A DNA stretch of 64,000 nucleotides, taken from Rutidosis leptorrhynchoides (lineage: Eukaryota; Streptophyta; Magnoliopsida; Asterales; Asteraceae). This document shows positions 48,798 through 62,055 of the stretch, piece after piece (position 1 is the first letter of the stretch; every line of letters begins with the position of its first letter). The notes below the pieces were generated by a model. It ran no database searches. It saw only the letters and a list, made by a program, of their open reading frames with translations, and was not told the origin of the DNA. The translations under genes and the position numbers were made by a program. The stretch is from positions 2,974,001 to 3,038,000 of the forward strand of contig NC_092335.1 of assembly GCF_046630445.1 (NCBI RefSeq), read 5' to 3'.

Positions 48798-49821
48798 AAA
48801 AAGATTGAAACTGATCATATAATTAATGAGATATAAATTTTACTTATTATGAATGAATGTTTATAACTAAAGTTTAATTAAGGAAAATAAAAAGATAACA
48901 ATTATTGAAAAGTTTATAAGGTTTACTACTATTGGTGGTGTTACATATCTTTATTATAATAGTTATTTTATATGAATTGTTATTCAATGCTATGAACCTT
49001 CAATTTGATTCTATTCACGAGTTTTATATTGTGTTGTGTAGTAATACGTAATGGTTCATGTTTATATTTAGAAGTTTTTTATGTACTCCAATTATTATGT
49101 ATTTACTTATTATCACATATGAAGTCATAAAGAGAGACATTTAAAAATTTAACGGTGAATTGTAAAGGTAATATATGTTTTAATATTATGAATCGTACTA
49201 CAATATGTAAGTCTTATAATGTATTTTGGCATCATTTGTTAACTCATTTAACCACATTTAGTAAACTTTTTGTTTATATATAGTTTTATGGTTAGTACAT
49301 ATGACCCGAATGTGCAGATTTCCATGGTGGCAAATAAAATATATGCACAAAATTCTACTTGACCACTTGCATAATGGGGCCAACATCAACTTTCACTTCA
49401 AATTTAATATGTTTTCAACTAACTCTCCCCATGACTCTAACCATTCGGAACACGAATTTAAAAATTGTGAAATTTGAGACAAGACGTGCAACGCATGGAC
49501 ATTGACTCCTAGTGACTAATAAATAATTATTTATTTTCCTTGAATTTAGCTTTAATCTTGGAGACTAAGGTACTTTGAAAACGTGTATGGATCGAGTTTC
49601 TTTTTGGTACAACAAAAAGACAAATGAACCAATTACCTTTTCCTTTTTCCAACTCATTTCCACTCAGTTTCCCATTTTCCTTCTCCTTGTAACTCCATAT
49701 ATACTCAAAAAATCAACAACTTCTCAATGTCACCTACGCAATTTTCAATTAATTTTTATTTTTACTATACAAAATTCATTTATTTATTTCAATTAATTTG
49801 TTGAGTAAAGTACAAATCATC
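48798..49821. other. Upstream region of the Sec22-like gene
   Basis: AT-rich sequence with no gene. CCATATATACTC near 49695-49706 is a possible TATA box about 120 bp before the ATG, and a pyrimidine-rich stretch lies at 49636-49690. Confidence 0.5.
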
Positions 49822-51263
49822 ATGGTGAAGCTAACATTAGTTGCAAGGATGAATGATGGATTGCCCATTTCACAAGGACCGATTGACGATCGAGATCAAG
49901 ATTACAACTTGAAGAAACACGCAGAGTTTTTGATTCATGAAATCTTCATGGCTTCATTGCCACCTTCCGCCACCACCATCTTCCTCCATCCACGTTGCTG
50001 CTTCAAGTATATATATGTTACACTTTCCGCTATTATAAGTCCAACTTCACTCCTTTAATTTCGTCCAACAAATAACTGTTCACATTTCGAAGAAAACGAG
50101 TATTTGAAAAAGACTAATACTTATTATTGAATGGCCTCTAACTCCCAAAGTTCAAAAATAAAAATTGAAATGCCATCTAGACATTCATATTGGGACGAAT
50201 TTCATATATGGCATTTAATTATTGTTAATTAGTTAGCAAACATTGATGCATGTTTAATTTCTGTTCCAATGAATTGAAGCTACACGGTGAAGAATGGAAT
50301 TTGCTTCATTACTTTATGTGATGTTTCCTATCCAAGAAAACTTGCATTTCACTACCTTGAAGATCTGCAAAAGGAGTTTGAAAAGTTTGATCAACAACTT
50401 GTTAACCAAATAACCCAACCATACACCTTTCTCAAATTTGGTAACTATATATATAGTCTTTTGATATATGGTCTAGACTAGAGTAGATAGATAGGTCTCA
50501 TAATCTGAAATCTGAAAGGACCAACATAAAGTAAACAATTTGATATATTATGTTATCATATATATCATATCATGAGTAAGTATTACGGAGTATTATTATT
50601 TTGCGACTCGCAGATAACGTTATTCGGAAAATCAGTAGACAATATATCGATACAAGGACTCAAGCGAATTTGTCTAAGCTAAATGCTAACCACAAACAAG
50701 AACTCGATATCATTACTGAACAAATGGCAACAGTTGTGGAAAGAAGAAGGAGATCAGGTAAGTAAATTCACTTCAACTACTCATACCAAAATAAATTAAG
50801 TGTTCCTTTCCATCAGTTTAGTATTAATCTAAAATATATATATATATGCATCTGACCAACAATTAATTATGAAAATGGGATAATTAATTCTCTGTTTTGT
50901 GACATTTTACCATCCATCCTTAGATATCATGGACAGAATGATGAAAGCACATAAAAGTAATTCCCCCGTGTGGGGATCCAAGACTCTAGAGGTACGTATA
51001 TACTGCATATATATTTTATTTTTATATTTATATTTAATTAATATTTAATAATTTATGGAATATGGAATAATACTATTTGCAGCTAACAAATATTTGGCCT
51101 ATTTAGCTACTCTTTTTGATGTCGAGAATATGATTATTTGTTGTCATTACAGATTAAAAACTGATCACTTTATGTGTCACAGGTCATTGCAGTGAAATGG
51201 ACTCCGATCACAGTCATTATTGTTCTTACCGTACTTCTTTTGTGGAGCAGCTTCAAACTTTAG
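49822..51263 (+). CDS. SEC22-like: Sec22-like R-SNARE (longin type), five exons
   Basis: Exons 49822-50006, 50280-50440, 50614-50757, 50924-50991 and 51183-51263 join in phase with GT/AG at every border, giving 212 residues, close to the usual Sec22 length of about 215. Residues 1-115 form the longin domain (MVKLTLVARMNDGLP; then FITLCDVSYPRKLAFHYLED). A SNARE-like helix follows, in which VVER places an Arg at the expected zero layer, and the C-terminus is a single membrane anchor (WTPITVIIVLTVLLLW). Sec22 proteins act in vesicle fusion between ER and Golgi. The part after the zero layer (about 165-185) is shorter and diverged from canonical Sec22, so this is probably a paralogue rather than the housekeeping gene. 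The ATG at 49822 was chosen because it starts the longin domain. Confidence 0.87.
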
Positions 51264-51837
51264 AGCATTAAAATATAACTGTAAAGTTCAACATATTCCC
51301 TAACAGAAGAAATCCACTAACTGCAAGCTTGGCCTTAATTGGTAGAACATGAGAAAATGTAATTAGTTTATATGCACATAATAATATATATGTTTATGTT
51401 TATGATGAATGTTGGATATTTGATTTCATGTGCAATTTTTTTTAAACTATGGACCTGAATATGTATATTTTGTTACAAATATATGAGTGGTATATTATAT
51501 GTTTACGTAGCTTGTGAAAAGGTGCTTCACAACACTATATGTCCAAAGTTATCTTGTGGTGAATAATGAGATATCGTGCTTCAATTTGAGGTTTTTGATG
51601 TTGGATTTAAAGGAACATAAGTGGGTCCGTTTTACACCCAACCCGCTGGACTGTTTTGAGCTTAACCGCACAGCTTAAAGTGGGCCCGCGAGGTATGTTT
51701 GGGTATGTTGTGATCCGCGACCCATCAGGATAAAGTGGGTCAAGTTTGGGTTTGGTGTGGTCTGACCCATGACTCTAACGACCCAACCCGTATTTAAACC
51801 GGCCGTAATTTTTTTTCTTTAATACATTAATATTTAG
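51264..51837. other. Downstream region of the Sec22-like gene
   Basis: Probable 3' untranslated region to about 51500. After that comes a GC-richer stretch (51615-51800) with repeated GTGGGTC/GACCCA phrases, perhaps an old transposon end. No gene. Confidence 0.45.
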
Positions 51838-52684
51838 GTCCCAATAATATCCTTAAAATAAGCTAATGCACAGCGGAAGATTTCTTTAATACCTGAGAAT
51901 AAACATGCTTTCAAGTGTCAACCAAAAGATTGATGAGTTTATTAGTTTATCATAATCGATCATTTTCATCATTTTAATAGACCACAAGAATTTCATTTCC
52001 ATTTCTCATAAATATACGTCCCATGCATAGAGACAAAAATCATTCATATGGTGAACACCTGGTAACCGAAATTAACAAGATGCATATAAGAATATCCCCT
52101 ATCATTCCGGGACATCCATCGGACATGATAAAAAAACATCGAAGTACTAAAGTATCCGTAACCATGGATGGGGTTCGTTAGGCCCAATAGATCTATCTTT
52201 AGGATTCGCGTCAATTAGTAGATCGGTTTACTAATTCTTAGGTTACCAAGCAAAAAAGGGCATATTCGGCTTCGATCATTCACCCATATAATGTAGTTTC
52301 AATTACTTGTGTCTATTTCGTAAAACAATTATAAAAGCGCATGTATTCTCAGTCCCAAAATATATATTACAAAAACATTTAAAAATGGAGCAAATGAAAC
52401 TCACCATAATGTATTTTGTAGTAAAAATACATATGACGTTATTTGAACAATGTAGGGTTGGCCTCGAATTCACGAACCTATATCATTTGTGTATATATAT
52501 TAATACACATAATTGTAATCGAGCATATTTATATATTACTAGTGATATAAATGTTATAGTAATAATTTATATATTTATATTTTAATATTATAGTATTTAC
52601 ATATTAAAAGTTTGGTTATATAATATTTATTATATCATTACATTAATAATTTTAATAACTAATATTTATATTTGAATTATCATA
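51838..52684 (-). mobile_element. Family B-type LTR remnant, first part
   Basis: On the minus strand it matches copy 2 LTR sequence 36280-36930, including CACAGCGGAAGATTTCTTTA, GAACACCTGGTAACCGA and AGGCCCAATAGATCTATC, and then copy 1 LTR sequence around 430-520. About 260 bp of the LTR end are missing at the left. It is interrupted by a Mutator-like element at 52685. Confidence 0.8.
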
Positions 52685-54012
52685 GAGAAAATTGCGCGGA
52701 TAGTCCCTGTGGTTTGTACCAGCCAGTATGGATAGACAAAGTTGCTGTTTTGAGTGTGGATAGTCCTTGTGACTTAAAAGCGGAGCAAAGATAGCCCAGT
52801 TCACTAACGCTGTTAACTTTTTCGTTAAACCTGAATCATGTGCCAAACATGTGAGGGTATTTTTGTCATTTACAGGAGTTTCATCAACTCAATTATTTAT
52901 ATTTATATTTATTATATAAATAGATATAAATATAAATATAATTTAATTATATATTATATATAATATATAATTATATATATTCACCTAACTCATTTTCTTT
53001 GCTGGATATCATTTTGCTAATGCTTCAACAAAGAATACATGTGGTTCATACATGAATACATGTAAAGATGTGGTTCATACATGAATACATGTAAAAACAA
53101 ACACAAATCAAGATTTGTAAATCCAATTTTTGAAGATATTATGCAACTGAACGAGGGTCGGTTATTGCTACCACCAACACAACACCGCTAACCACCACCA
53201 CCATGATTCACAATTATCGGCGCAGATCCATTAATTCATCACTGATACTGTAAATCTGAAAAATTCATCATCGGCTTAAGCTCTTCTTCTTCTTCAACAT
53301 TCGTCACCATTGCAGCAGCAGATCTGAATATGATGTTGCCAACAAACCTGGTAGTAGAAGATGAGATAATTGCAAATTTTGATTTTGTCACCATATTCAC
53401 AATAGCAGAAGCAGATCCATAGATTCGAAGAAATATATTTGATTAAACTCACCTATGAGTGATTCGGTTTTCGTTGTCGGAACCATAACCAACAATGGGT
53501 TAGACGGCGGTTGTCGTTTCCGGAACAGTGATTATTCCTCTCGTGATGAGTGTTTGTAAAATTAAGTAGTATTTTAGAAAAAATTAGAACTAAAAAAGTT
53601 GTATGTGTATCAAAGTTGTTCGTGTTTAAAACCCCAGATCTTTGTTTGTGTTTCAGTTATTCTTAATATCTTGGGTTTTCATTTTGAAAGCTATTTACAT
53701 GGTGGGTTTAAAGTAATAAAGAGTTTAATTTTGTAGCTTTTATAAATCTGTAAATGTTTTTATTTTTATTATGCAGAAGTAAAAAGAAAGTCAAAGAAAA
53801 GATGAAAGAGGAAGAAGAGTAGGGCAAATTCCAAAAATACCCTCACATGCTTGGCACATGATTCAGTTTAATGAAAAAAGTTAACAGTGTTAGTGAACTG
53901 GGCTATCCTTGCTCCACTTTTAAGTCACAAGGACTATCCACACTCAAAACAGCAACTTTGTATATCCATGCTGGCTGGTACAAAACACAGGGACTATCCG
54001 CGCAATTTTCTC
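52685..54012. mobile_element. Mutator-like non-autonomous element, target duplication ATTATCATA
   Basis: 1328 bp with terminal inverted repeats of about 180 bp starting GAGAAAATTGCGCGGATAGT, bounded by the 9-bp duplication ATTATCATA (52676-52684 and 54013-54021), the Mutator signature. The interior has AT-rich DNA and a stretch (53130-53560) of ordinary base composition, perhaps captured host sequence, but without an ORF I can name. No transposase. Confidence 0.93.
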
Positions 54013-54538
54013 ATTATCATAATACATTTATTAATATAAATGTGGTAAGTACCTGTTAAAATATTTTTAATACATAATTTATATCAATATGTTTAAATAT
54101 TCAAAGTTTTTAATATGTTAATATTTTAAGTAAATACAAATTATATAGTTATATGAAAACGTAATATATTATATTATTAATAAATATTTATATACTTGTT
54201 AATATGCCATTTAAAATATGTACTTATTTATATATACAAAAAATTATAATCAATATATATTGTATTTATTACTAATATTTATATATAACAAGTTATATAC
54301 TTAGTTTCCATTAAAACCATGTTCATAGAGTTTACTTATTCGTATATGCATCTTTTTAAATACAATTTTTACATCATTACATATCTATACTTCTACGTAT
54401 ATCGTATTAGTATTTATTATACATATCGTGGCTATATCCATAGTATTATCTTAATATATCATAACTTTAATCATACCTAATACAATCACAATCATATATT
54501 ATCTTATACTTATTTTAGTAATCATAATAATTATAATA

Positions 54539-54544
54539 ATAACA

Positions 54545-54620
<76 letters not shown>

Positions 54621-54621
54621 T
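54539..54621. repeat. (TAA)n microsatellite
   Basis: About 80 bp of AAT/TAA trinucleotides. Confidence 0.95.
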
Positions 54622-54778
54622 TTAGTGATATTACTTAATATTAACTAAAATGATAATAATAATAATCATATCCTAATTTTTAACATAATAATAACAATTT
54701 ATAATAACAATAACAATAATAATAATAATGAAAATGATAATAATAAAAATAAAGGTTTACAACCTTTGAAGAAAAGCT

Positions 54779-54856
54779 AAAAAAAAGCCACTGATGGGGC
54801 TCGAACCCGCGACCTCTTGTTCATCCCACGACACTCCTTACCACTCATCCAACTCT
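54779..54856 (-). other. tRNA-like module in the LTR remnant
   Basis: On the minus strand TGGATGAGTGG (54851-54841) resembles an A box, GGTTCGAGCCC (54807-54797) a B box, and a run of eight T (54786-54779) a polymerase III terminator. It is closely related to the module at 24835-24915. I could not fold a complete cloverleaf. Confidence 0.55.
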
Positions 54857-56351
54857 ATTTTTCTGATTTAGTTGTATTCTAAATATACTTAACCCGACTG
54901 GTTTCGATTCGGCCCAACAATTCAACAAACACAGCCCAACAATTCACGAGCCCAATTATATAAATCGGCCCAACACCTAAACTAACATTAATTCGACCCA
55001 TGATCATAAACATACCAGCCCAAGAACAAGTCCACGTTATTTTTCTTAAACTTAGGATTCGATACAGAAATTATAAGCCGTCACTAGCTAATCATGTATC
55101 CGTCCCCCATCTCCTTCATCATTCTAGTCGTCGTCATCATCAGCTTTTCATCCTCATCATCATCGATATCATCATCTTCGATCAACATCATCGTTGTGAC
55201 CAAATCATAACCGTAATCATCTTCTTAATCTTCATCATTAACATTAATCATCATCAATGTCGACTGTATCATTGTGATTGTTGCTGTATTCGACATCATG
55301 CTTCATCGTAATTATCACTGTATCCATCATCATCATTCGTTAACCATCATCTTTATCACACGTTCATCATTAATTCGTAATAATCTTCACCTCGTTATTA
55401 AACTGTAACACCCTCGAATCGGGGCCTAGGTAAAATTTACCTTTTTACCCTTTATGCGTCTTTATGTGTTTTAGGCGTTTTTAAGTGAAATAAAAATTCC
55501 AATAATTATTTATGAATTATTTATATTTAATTGTTAGTGCAGTGTGTTCGTTATGTGACAAGGGTCACAGAACTTATTTGTTTATAAATTTTGGACCTCG
55601 TTTGGGTTACTTAAGTGGTGCGTAATATTTCAGTAAACTAGTAAATACCCGTGTTTTACCGGGTATGAGTTTAAAAACCCACTTAGAGAAATAATATACA
55701 GCCGTGGTATTTCTAATTCCATTTGATGGGTTCTATTTCCTTCTTCTTGTCTGGATCGAGTAACACACACACATAACACTAAAACTAACAAAATTAGAGA
55801 AGATGAAAATGAAGAGGTAAAGTGTTAAGTTTTAATTGTGGTTTTACTTGTTCTTCTTCTCTCTCGTGTACATCTATCCACACACACATGCACCCAACAA
55901 ACCCTAACACAAATTGAAGAAGATGAAGATGTTTATTCAAGCTTAAATCCGTGGTTCTTGCATATCTATCATTTATTAAAGGTTTGTCTTCTTTAATTTG
56001 GGGTTTAAGTTCATGTTTTAGGGTTCTTGAGGAAAAAAATGATGAAATTGTGATTTTATTGATGAATCTTAATTTTCTTCCATGGTAACTTGTTAGATGT
56101 TTGCTTGATGAATTATACATGTTAGAAGCACTGAATTCTTGCCTTGTTCTTGAAAATTTAGTGTTCTTGATTAAAATAATAAAATAATAATAATAATAAA
56201 TGTGCAAATTGAGCTTGAATCTTGGAAGTTATGTGATGCTTAACTTGTGGTTTGTTTGCTAGATATTGTATACATGTTAGTGCACTTCTAGGAACCTTAT
56301 TTCGTCAAAAAAACAGCCCGAGAATCGAAGTGCGAAGATGAAACAAAGCAA

Positions 56352-56450
56352 GGCAGCAGCGTGAGCTGCTGCTGCTGTGTTCTCTGCTGCTACCGCAGCT
56401 CTACTAATTCTGTTTTCGGCAGCCGCTGCTGCCGGTGTGCGGCTGCAGCT
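56352..56450. repeat. CTG/CAG-rich segment of family C LTR
   Basis: Dense GCTGCTG and GCAGC in both senses (for example GGCAGCAGCGTGAGCTGCTG), allowing strong secondary structure. Similar stretches occur at 56725-56915 and 57201-57285, and in the 3' LTR at 63008-63108 and 63382-63570. Confidence 0.85.
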
Positions 56451-57385
56451 GTCGCGGTTGGTGGTGGTTGTCGGTTTGCGGTGGTTGTCCTTTTTGTTGG
56501 TTCGTTGACCCATTTGGACCCCGAGCCGTTCGTGCAAATTTAAGTGGGTATGTTATGCCATTTAGTCTTTGATTTAGATGTTTAAATTATTTAAAAATGT
56601 ATATAAGCGGATATACATTCGGTGTGCATATATGTGTTTAACCCGACCCGTTTATATTGTTTGTGAATTTGTTAATTAGTCAAAACGGCTCGAATTACAT
56701 CTTTTGGGGTTTAAAACCCACTTTTTGCTGCTGCTACTGTGCAGCTCTTGCTGTGCTGTTTTTGTTCTTCCAGCGCGGCGCGCTGGCTTGGTGGCGTGGC
56801 GCGCAGCTTGCTGCCGCCTGCTGTCGCCGCCTGCCGCTGTTTTCTGCTGCTACTGCAGCCTGTTTTCTGCTGCTATGCAGCTGATTTTGCTGCTGTTTTT
56901 GCAGCCTGTTTTGTGGCGGTTTGCCCCGTGTGGCACGCGGCGGTTTCTCGTGACCCGAAACTCGTTGCCCGTACTTATGATTTTGTGGTTTGTGTGTTAT
57001 TTTCCCGTTTTGTTCATGACCCGTCCATACGAAGTTAGACATCTCGTATATGTGTATATATATGTGTGTATGAATATTTATGTATGCATATATATGTTGA
57101 ATACTTGTTTACTAGCGACCTGTTTCTATGACCTTTGTGAACTTGCAAGTCGACCAAAATAATCAAAAATCATAGATTTTGGGGTCGAAACCCGGATGGA
57201 CAGCAGCTTCTGCTGCTACTGTTTTGCTACAACATTTTGTAGCTGCTGTTGCAGCCCGTTTTGCTGCTGTTCGCAGCCGTGGTGCGCAACTAGTTTGCCC
57301 GTATCTTTGTTTTGTGGTTCATGTGTGTTGTTTGATCGCTCGTGTTGCTCATGACCCGCTCGGTTGGACATGTTTAGTGTATATA

Positions 57386-57456
<71 letters not shown>

Positions 57457-57502
57457 AAGTGTGTATATATTTATACAAATATATATAAGTGCATGTTGTA
57501 TT

Positions 57503-57599
<97 letters not shown>

Positions 57600-57630
57600 T
57601 GTTACGATGAGGCATGATTCATATATACAT

Positions 57631-57721
<91 letters not shown>

Positions 57722-58044
57722 TATGCATATTGTATAAAGTGGTAGTATTGTATATATGCATATATAGTGAAATATAGTTAGTAAATGTGATGTGATTTAC
57801 TAACTTGTTCAGTATTTGTTCTCAGGTGATACTGACGAGGAGAAGACTCGGTGACATTAGACTACTGAGTTTTGCTGGCGATTGGTGAGTGGGTCTATCT
57901 CCGAATAGAGTTTGAGTAGCAAGACGTGCTACTGTTGTTTACTCTATTTATTAGATTAGTGTTATATCCGATTGCCATGTTTAGATAATGGTTAACAGAA
58001 TTATTACATGTTGATGATATTGTGTGATATTATGTGCACTGTGT

Positions 58045-58140
58045 TTGACGCCAGCCGGGCCTGGGGAGGCTGGGGACTCATAACCAAGCCTAGGGAGGTT
58101 AGAGTCCGTATGAGGTCAACCGAGCCTGGGGAGGTTGGGT
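58045..58140. repeat. Three-fold repeat GAGCCTGGGGAGGTTGGG
   Basis: Three imperfect copies (GGGCCTGGGGAGGCTGGG, AAGCCTAGGGAGGTTAGA and GAGCCTGGGGAGGTTGGG) about 35-40 bp apart. They are G-rich on the plus strand. Confidence 0.8.
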
Positions 58141-58161
58141 CCAAAGGCTACTGATTGTGGA

Positions 58162-58204
58162 GTATAGTTTGAGTGACGCACCCCCTGCGTCCGAATGACT
58201 ATAC
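58162..58204. other. Two-stem hairpin near the end of the family C 5' LTR
   Basis: GTATAGT pairs with ACTATAC, and inside it GACGCA pairs with TGCGTC around a CCCC loop. It probably lies in the transcribed part of the LTR. Confidence 0.6.
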
Positions 58205-58698
58205 TGTGAATCGAGTAGCGAGGACTATCGGTAGACTCGAGCCCGATCAGCTAGGAGTCGTGTGCTCGTACAAGCCGCTGATCCTCATATTGTCGTTATA
58301 TTTGTTTGTATGCTGTTAAGACGTTAGCATACTTTTATATGGTTGCTGGATTGATGCTTAGACTTGATCCGTTAGATAGATTCCATTCACTTAACAGTTG
58401 TGCTAATCCCCCACATTTCCACCCCTTGCAGGTTCAGTACGATTGCACGTTAGATACCAGGGTGAAGATGGGATGCGGGATGATATGTTTGACAAGTCGA
58501 GACTCTGATGTCGTGTCTTTTGTTAATAGTGTCTTTGCTTAACGTAACACATGGTTTTTATATATGTAACGGACTTTTAATATTTGACATGATATTAATG
58601 TAATGTAATACAGATGTCGTTTGTATTACGTGTCATATTTTATAAACAGGACTTCCGCTGTGACTTTAAAAAAATAAAAAATCAGGGTGTTACAATTG

Positions 58699-58710
58699 TG
58701 GTATCAGAGC
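58699..58710 (+). other. Primer binding site (initiator Met tRNA), family C
   Basis: TGGTATCAGAGC four bases after the LTR end GTTACA; sets the plus-strand orientation of the element. Confidence 0.93.
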
Positions 58711-59228
58711 TTGGATTTGGCAGCATGATCACGGAAGTGACATGTTCCCAAATCGTGTGTTGAGTCAAACATATCTTGGGGGATGGGTTAAGTGAATGAG
58801 ATATGTATAACATTGTTAGTTGTTAGTTACTAACCCGTGTTATGCTAAACTTTGGTGTGAGATGTTGTGCAGTACATGTATGGTTGATAGTGACGGTAAT
58901 GTTGTGGCCCCCAACGCTCCTGGAATAGTCAGAGCTGCAGAGTACAGATGTGTATCAGGTAAAGAATCTCCGGGATAGATGTCAGGGTTGTAAGGACAGT
59001 TATCGAAGGTTCAGGGCAGGTAATATAGGTTAGAGTAGTAAGTGCGGGTGGACTCAGATTCTGTACCTTGAGATCAGACGGTCTAGTCAGTGTCAGGTGG
59101 GTGTTCAGTTTCTGTTTAGATGTAATCGTGGTGGGTAATATTTCTCAGTCACTGATGATGCATCCTCGGCAATAACTAGATAGCAGTACCATTATCTGAT
59201 ACAGAAGCATTTGTCACCAGTAATAAAA

Positions 59229-59308
<80 letters not shown>

Positions 59309-62055
59309 AGGAAAAGATTCCATTGGAGAGACTTTGAGTATTTGACCTCTTAGGTATTCCGGGTTAAATCAATCAGTAATTTAGGAAGTTTAGTGGATTT
59401 AAGCAAGTCGAAGGATCAAGATGAAACGATACATGTTCTTTGTAAAGAGTATGGTGTGACAGGTATAGGTCGCCTCACTTTAGGTTATGATTTCCTTCTG
59501 ACGGTAGGATGTGTGAGGTGTGGTAAAATGGATTAGAAAGTTTAGTTGCCACCCTTCAGAGGCAGTTCTCGTTGGATCCGTCATTGTACGAGATTGGGAG
59601 CATCTTGGTGTTCGACAAAATCAGAGATAGAGTTCTGGGGCGGGGTCCAGGGCACAGATTTTATCATCCGGGTAATCTTCTGCTCTTGTGGATGGACAAG
59701 AGAAGGAAACCCATAGTGGATACAGTTAGAGCATACCAGATGTGTCAGAGGCTGGTGATACATATGACGACTCGACTGACGATACGTGTTTATTACATTT
59801 TTGTAAATTTTATTATTACAATTGGTAATTATTGATTGCATGTAGTAAGTCGTCATTGTGGATATTTATGCTAGACATTGTTGATTGATATAGTGGAAAC
59901 TGGTTGGATGGCCTTAGTCTAGTTTCCTGTTTAGTAGTATATAGTGGCATAATTATTGTGTAGTTTTTCCATATTAGTTGAGTCGTTACTTGTAATGCGT
60001 GCAACATATTGACATGTTAGTATTGTTGTTGTAGTGTCATGCTTTAGGTATTGGATAGATATACTAAATGCGATTGGCATGTTAGTCCAGGCTTAGTTTA
60101 TGCTGCTATGCCAGATCTGTTAGTGGGAATCAAGACTTGTAGGAAGTCTTTTTCTTCACCGGTGTTTGTTGACCGATGAGACACGCGTAGTGACCCGAAG
60201 GGACTGTTTTAGAATTGTAGTCCCCTTATATCTTGACCAGAGACTCGAACTCTATTGAGTAGCCATTTGAGGCATAATCTGCATGCTTGATAGACAGGGA
60301 CTGAACCAATAGATGTGACTGGACCAGTAGTATCCTTGTATGTCTGGACTTTTTGTGTAGGACTCGTAGAATTGTCCTAAGGAACTGTCTTTCTTCTTTG
60401 GCCAAACGTGACCTTGTGTGTGGTCCTTAGAACATAAGGGTAGGCGGTTCTCTTGTATTAGTCTCTTGGGTAGGTAGAGATGGACTTTGACTTGACCGAG
60501 GATTGAGTTTTGGTGTGAGTTGACCCTAAGACTAGAGTGAGTGTCCGATTCTGAGTGAAGTTGTGATTAGTATCACTTAAGGACGAATCGATGTAAATTG
60601 ATAATACGATGTTCAAGGGGTATTTTGACTGTAGAGGACTTAAAGAGAAGTGTTGGAATTTATTAGTGTGTTGCGAAAGAAGGATTAGTTGGGTACATTT
60701 GAACAGTGAAAATGTGCCAGGATAGTTGTAATCGGATAACAAATCTAGAAACCATGAGGTTAGACTATATTTGTTAGTGGATTATAACTGTCGGTGATCA
60801 GAGTAAATAGAGTGCGATTGATTGACGGATTCGATTAGGATCTTGCTCCGAAATACCCGAATTGAAGATATGAATTGGGATGATGTATTACGCCTGGCCA
60901 ACGGAATACATCATGGTAAATCATAGAGTAGTTTTGGGAGTCGGAGGAGATGTAGAGATTGATATTCTGTTTTGAATTTCGGAGGATTTTGACCAAAAGC
61001 TGACTTTTCTGACTTGGTGCTGACGGATGTAATGTAACTAGACTTTGTGTAATTATTAGTTTAATAGGTTTGGATTGAGGATTCTGATGGAATCTTAACC
61101 TAGTGGTGACCTTTGAGGAGTAACTTTAGCGATACCGGACAGATGAATTAAGGTTATTTGAGGAAATTAACCCGTAGATAATTACTTCCGGTATAGGATG
61201 GCGGTTATTCTATACTTGGAATTTGTGACGTAGTGATTAGATTTGACTTAAATCGGTGTTTGTAAACAGTCCTATGATGAAATGTAAATTAGTCGTTGAA
61301 TAATTGGGTGAATATTGACTTGGATAAGCGAATTTCAACGAATAACAGGATTGAAACAGGTATTAGATTACAGAGTTTGGGTAATTTAGTGAAATCCGAG
61401 TTGACTTAGTGATATTATCGTGATGAAATTAACTAAGTTTGGGTGTTCCAAAGTAAATGATAGCCATTAATCAGTGTTTTAGACTGAGTTAGACTGAGTT
61501 GATTTGGGAAATTCGATGAGCGTGACCCGGGGATAACCCCAAATCATGAGTGATAGAGATAATGTAGTGGGTCATTAGTGGTGACTCGAGAGGTTAGTGT
61601 GTAGAACCTAGACTTGAGATTGAATTTTGTGGTAATTCGTATGATTGATGATAGATCAAATTTAGAATTCGGATAGAATTAGACTTGTTCAGTTATTAGA
61701 TAGAGACAAGTTTTCAACATTGAATTACTTTTGTAGGTGGTGAAGACTGTAATCTAGACCAGAGTGTAGGGAATGATTCGGATATCATGTAGTGAAAGTA
61801 AAAATTGCAGATCAGCAAATAGCGGGTCTGGACCAATTGGGCGGTAGTCTTAGCAGACGGTGCGGTTGACTTTGGGCCAGTGAGTTATCTTTTGACCCAC
61901 GAGAAATGAACAGAGCTTTGAAAGGTGTATGACCGTAAGACCTGTTTTGACTTAGGTCTAGTTGTGACCCGTTGTGGTGGTTTGTAGTACCCATGACATT
62001 TGTTGACCTTGACTGACCAGATTCCGAGGACGGAATCTCTTTAAAGAGGTGGATT
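58711..62055 (+). mobile_element. Family C internal region (non-autonomous)
   Basis: 3.3 kb with no gag or pol motif that I can recognise in any frame; the longest plus-strand frames are under 90 codons. A (TAA)n array sits at 59227-59296. The end, GAGGACGGAATCTCTTTAAAGAGGTGGATT just before 62056 (given here only as its position and purine-rich character, AAAGAGGTGGA), is the polypurine tract, with wording typical of Tekay-type Ty3/gypsy elements. The recent insertion shown by near-identical LTRs means it was mobilised by another element's enzymes. Confidence 0.75.

Larger units (their letters stand above)
54022..55403 (-). mobile_element. Family B-type LTR remnant, second part
   Basis: Continuation of the LTR remnant after the Mutator-like insert: AT-rich, a (TAA)n array (54539-54621), a tRNA-like module on the minus strand and a region of ATC/CATCAT repeats. 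It stops at 55404 where element C begins. The assignment rests on the order of modules, which mirrors 22400-24900, more than on base-for-base identity. Confidence 0.6.
55404..58694 (+). mobile_element. Family C element, 5' LTR
   Basis: 3291 bp with perfect 10-bp ends TGTAACACCC and GGGTGTTACA, followed by a primer site. The first 1945 bases recur at 62056-64000 with about 1% differences (I counted about 20). It contains CTG-rich segments, (TA)n arrays (57396-57452, 57508-57565, 57636-57706), a (TG)n run (57566-57587), a three-fold repeat (about 58045-58140) and a hairpin (58162-58204). The open frames across the CTG-rich parts are compositional. Confidence 0.95.

Noticed and set aside
55794-56207. 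137-codon minus-strand frame, repeated at 62448-62864
   Set aside because: Lies in an LTR, antisense to the element, and its N-terminus is a translated (AAT)n run.
56277-57162. Ala/Cys/Leu-rich frames in the family C LTR (and 62934-63819)
   Set aside because: Composition follows from CTG/CAG repeats, and several frames overlap on both strands.
59572-59835. 87-codon frame in the family C internal region as an integrase or Gag fragment
   Set aside because: No HHCC, DDE, RT or knuckle motif visible; too short and isolated.
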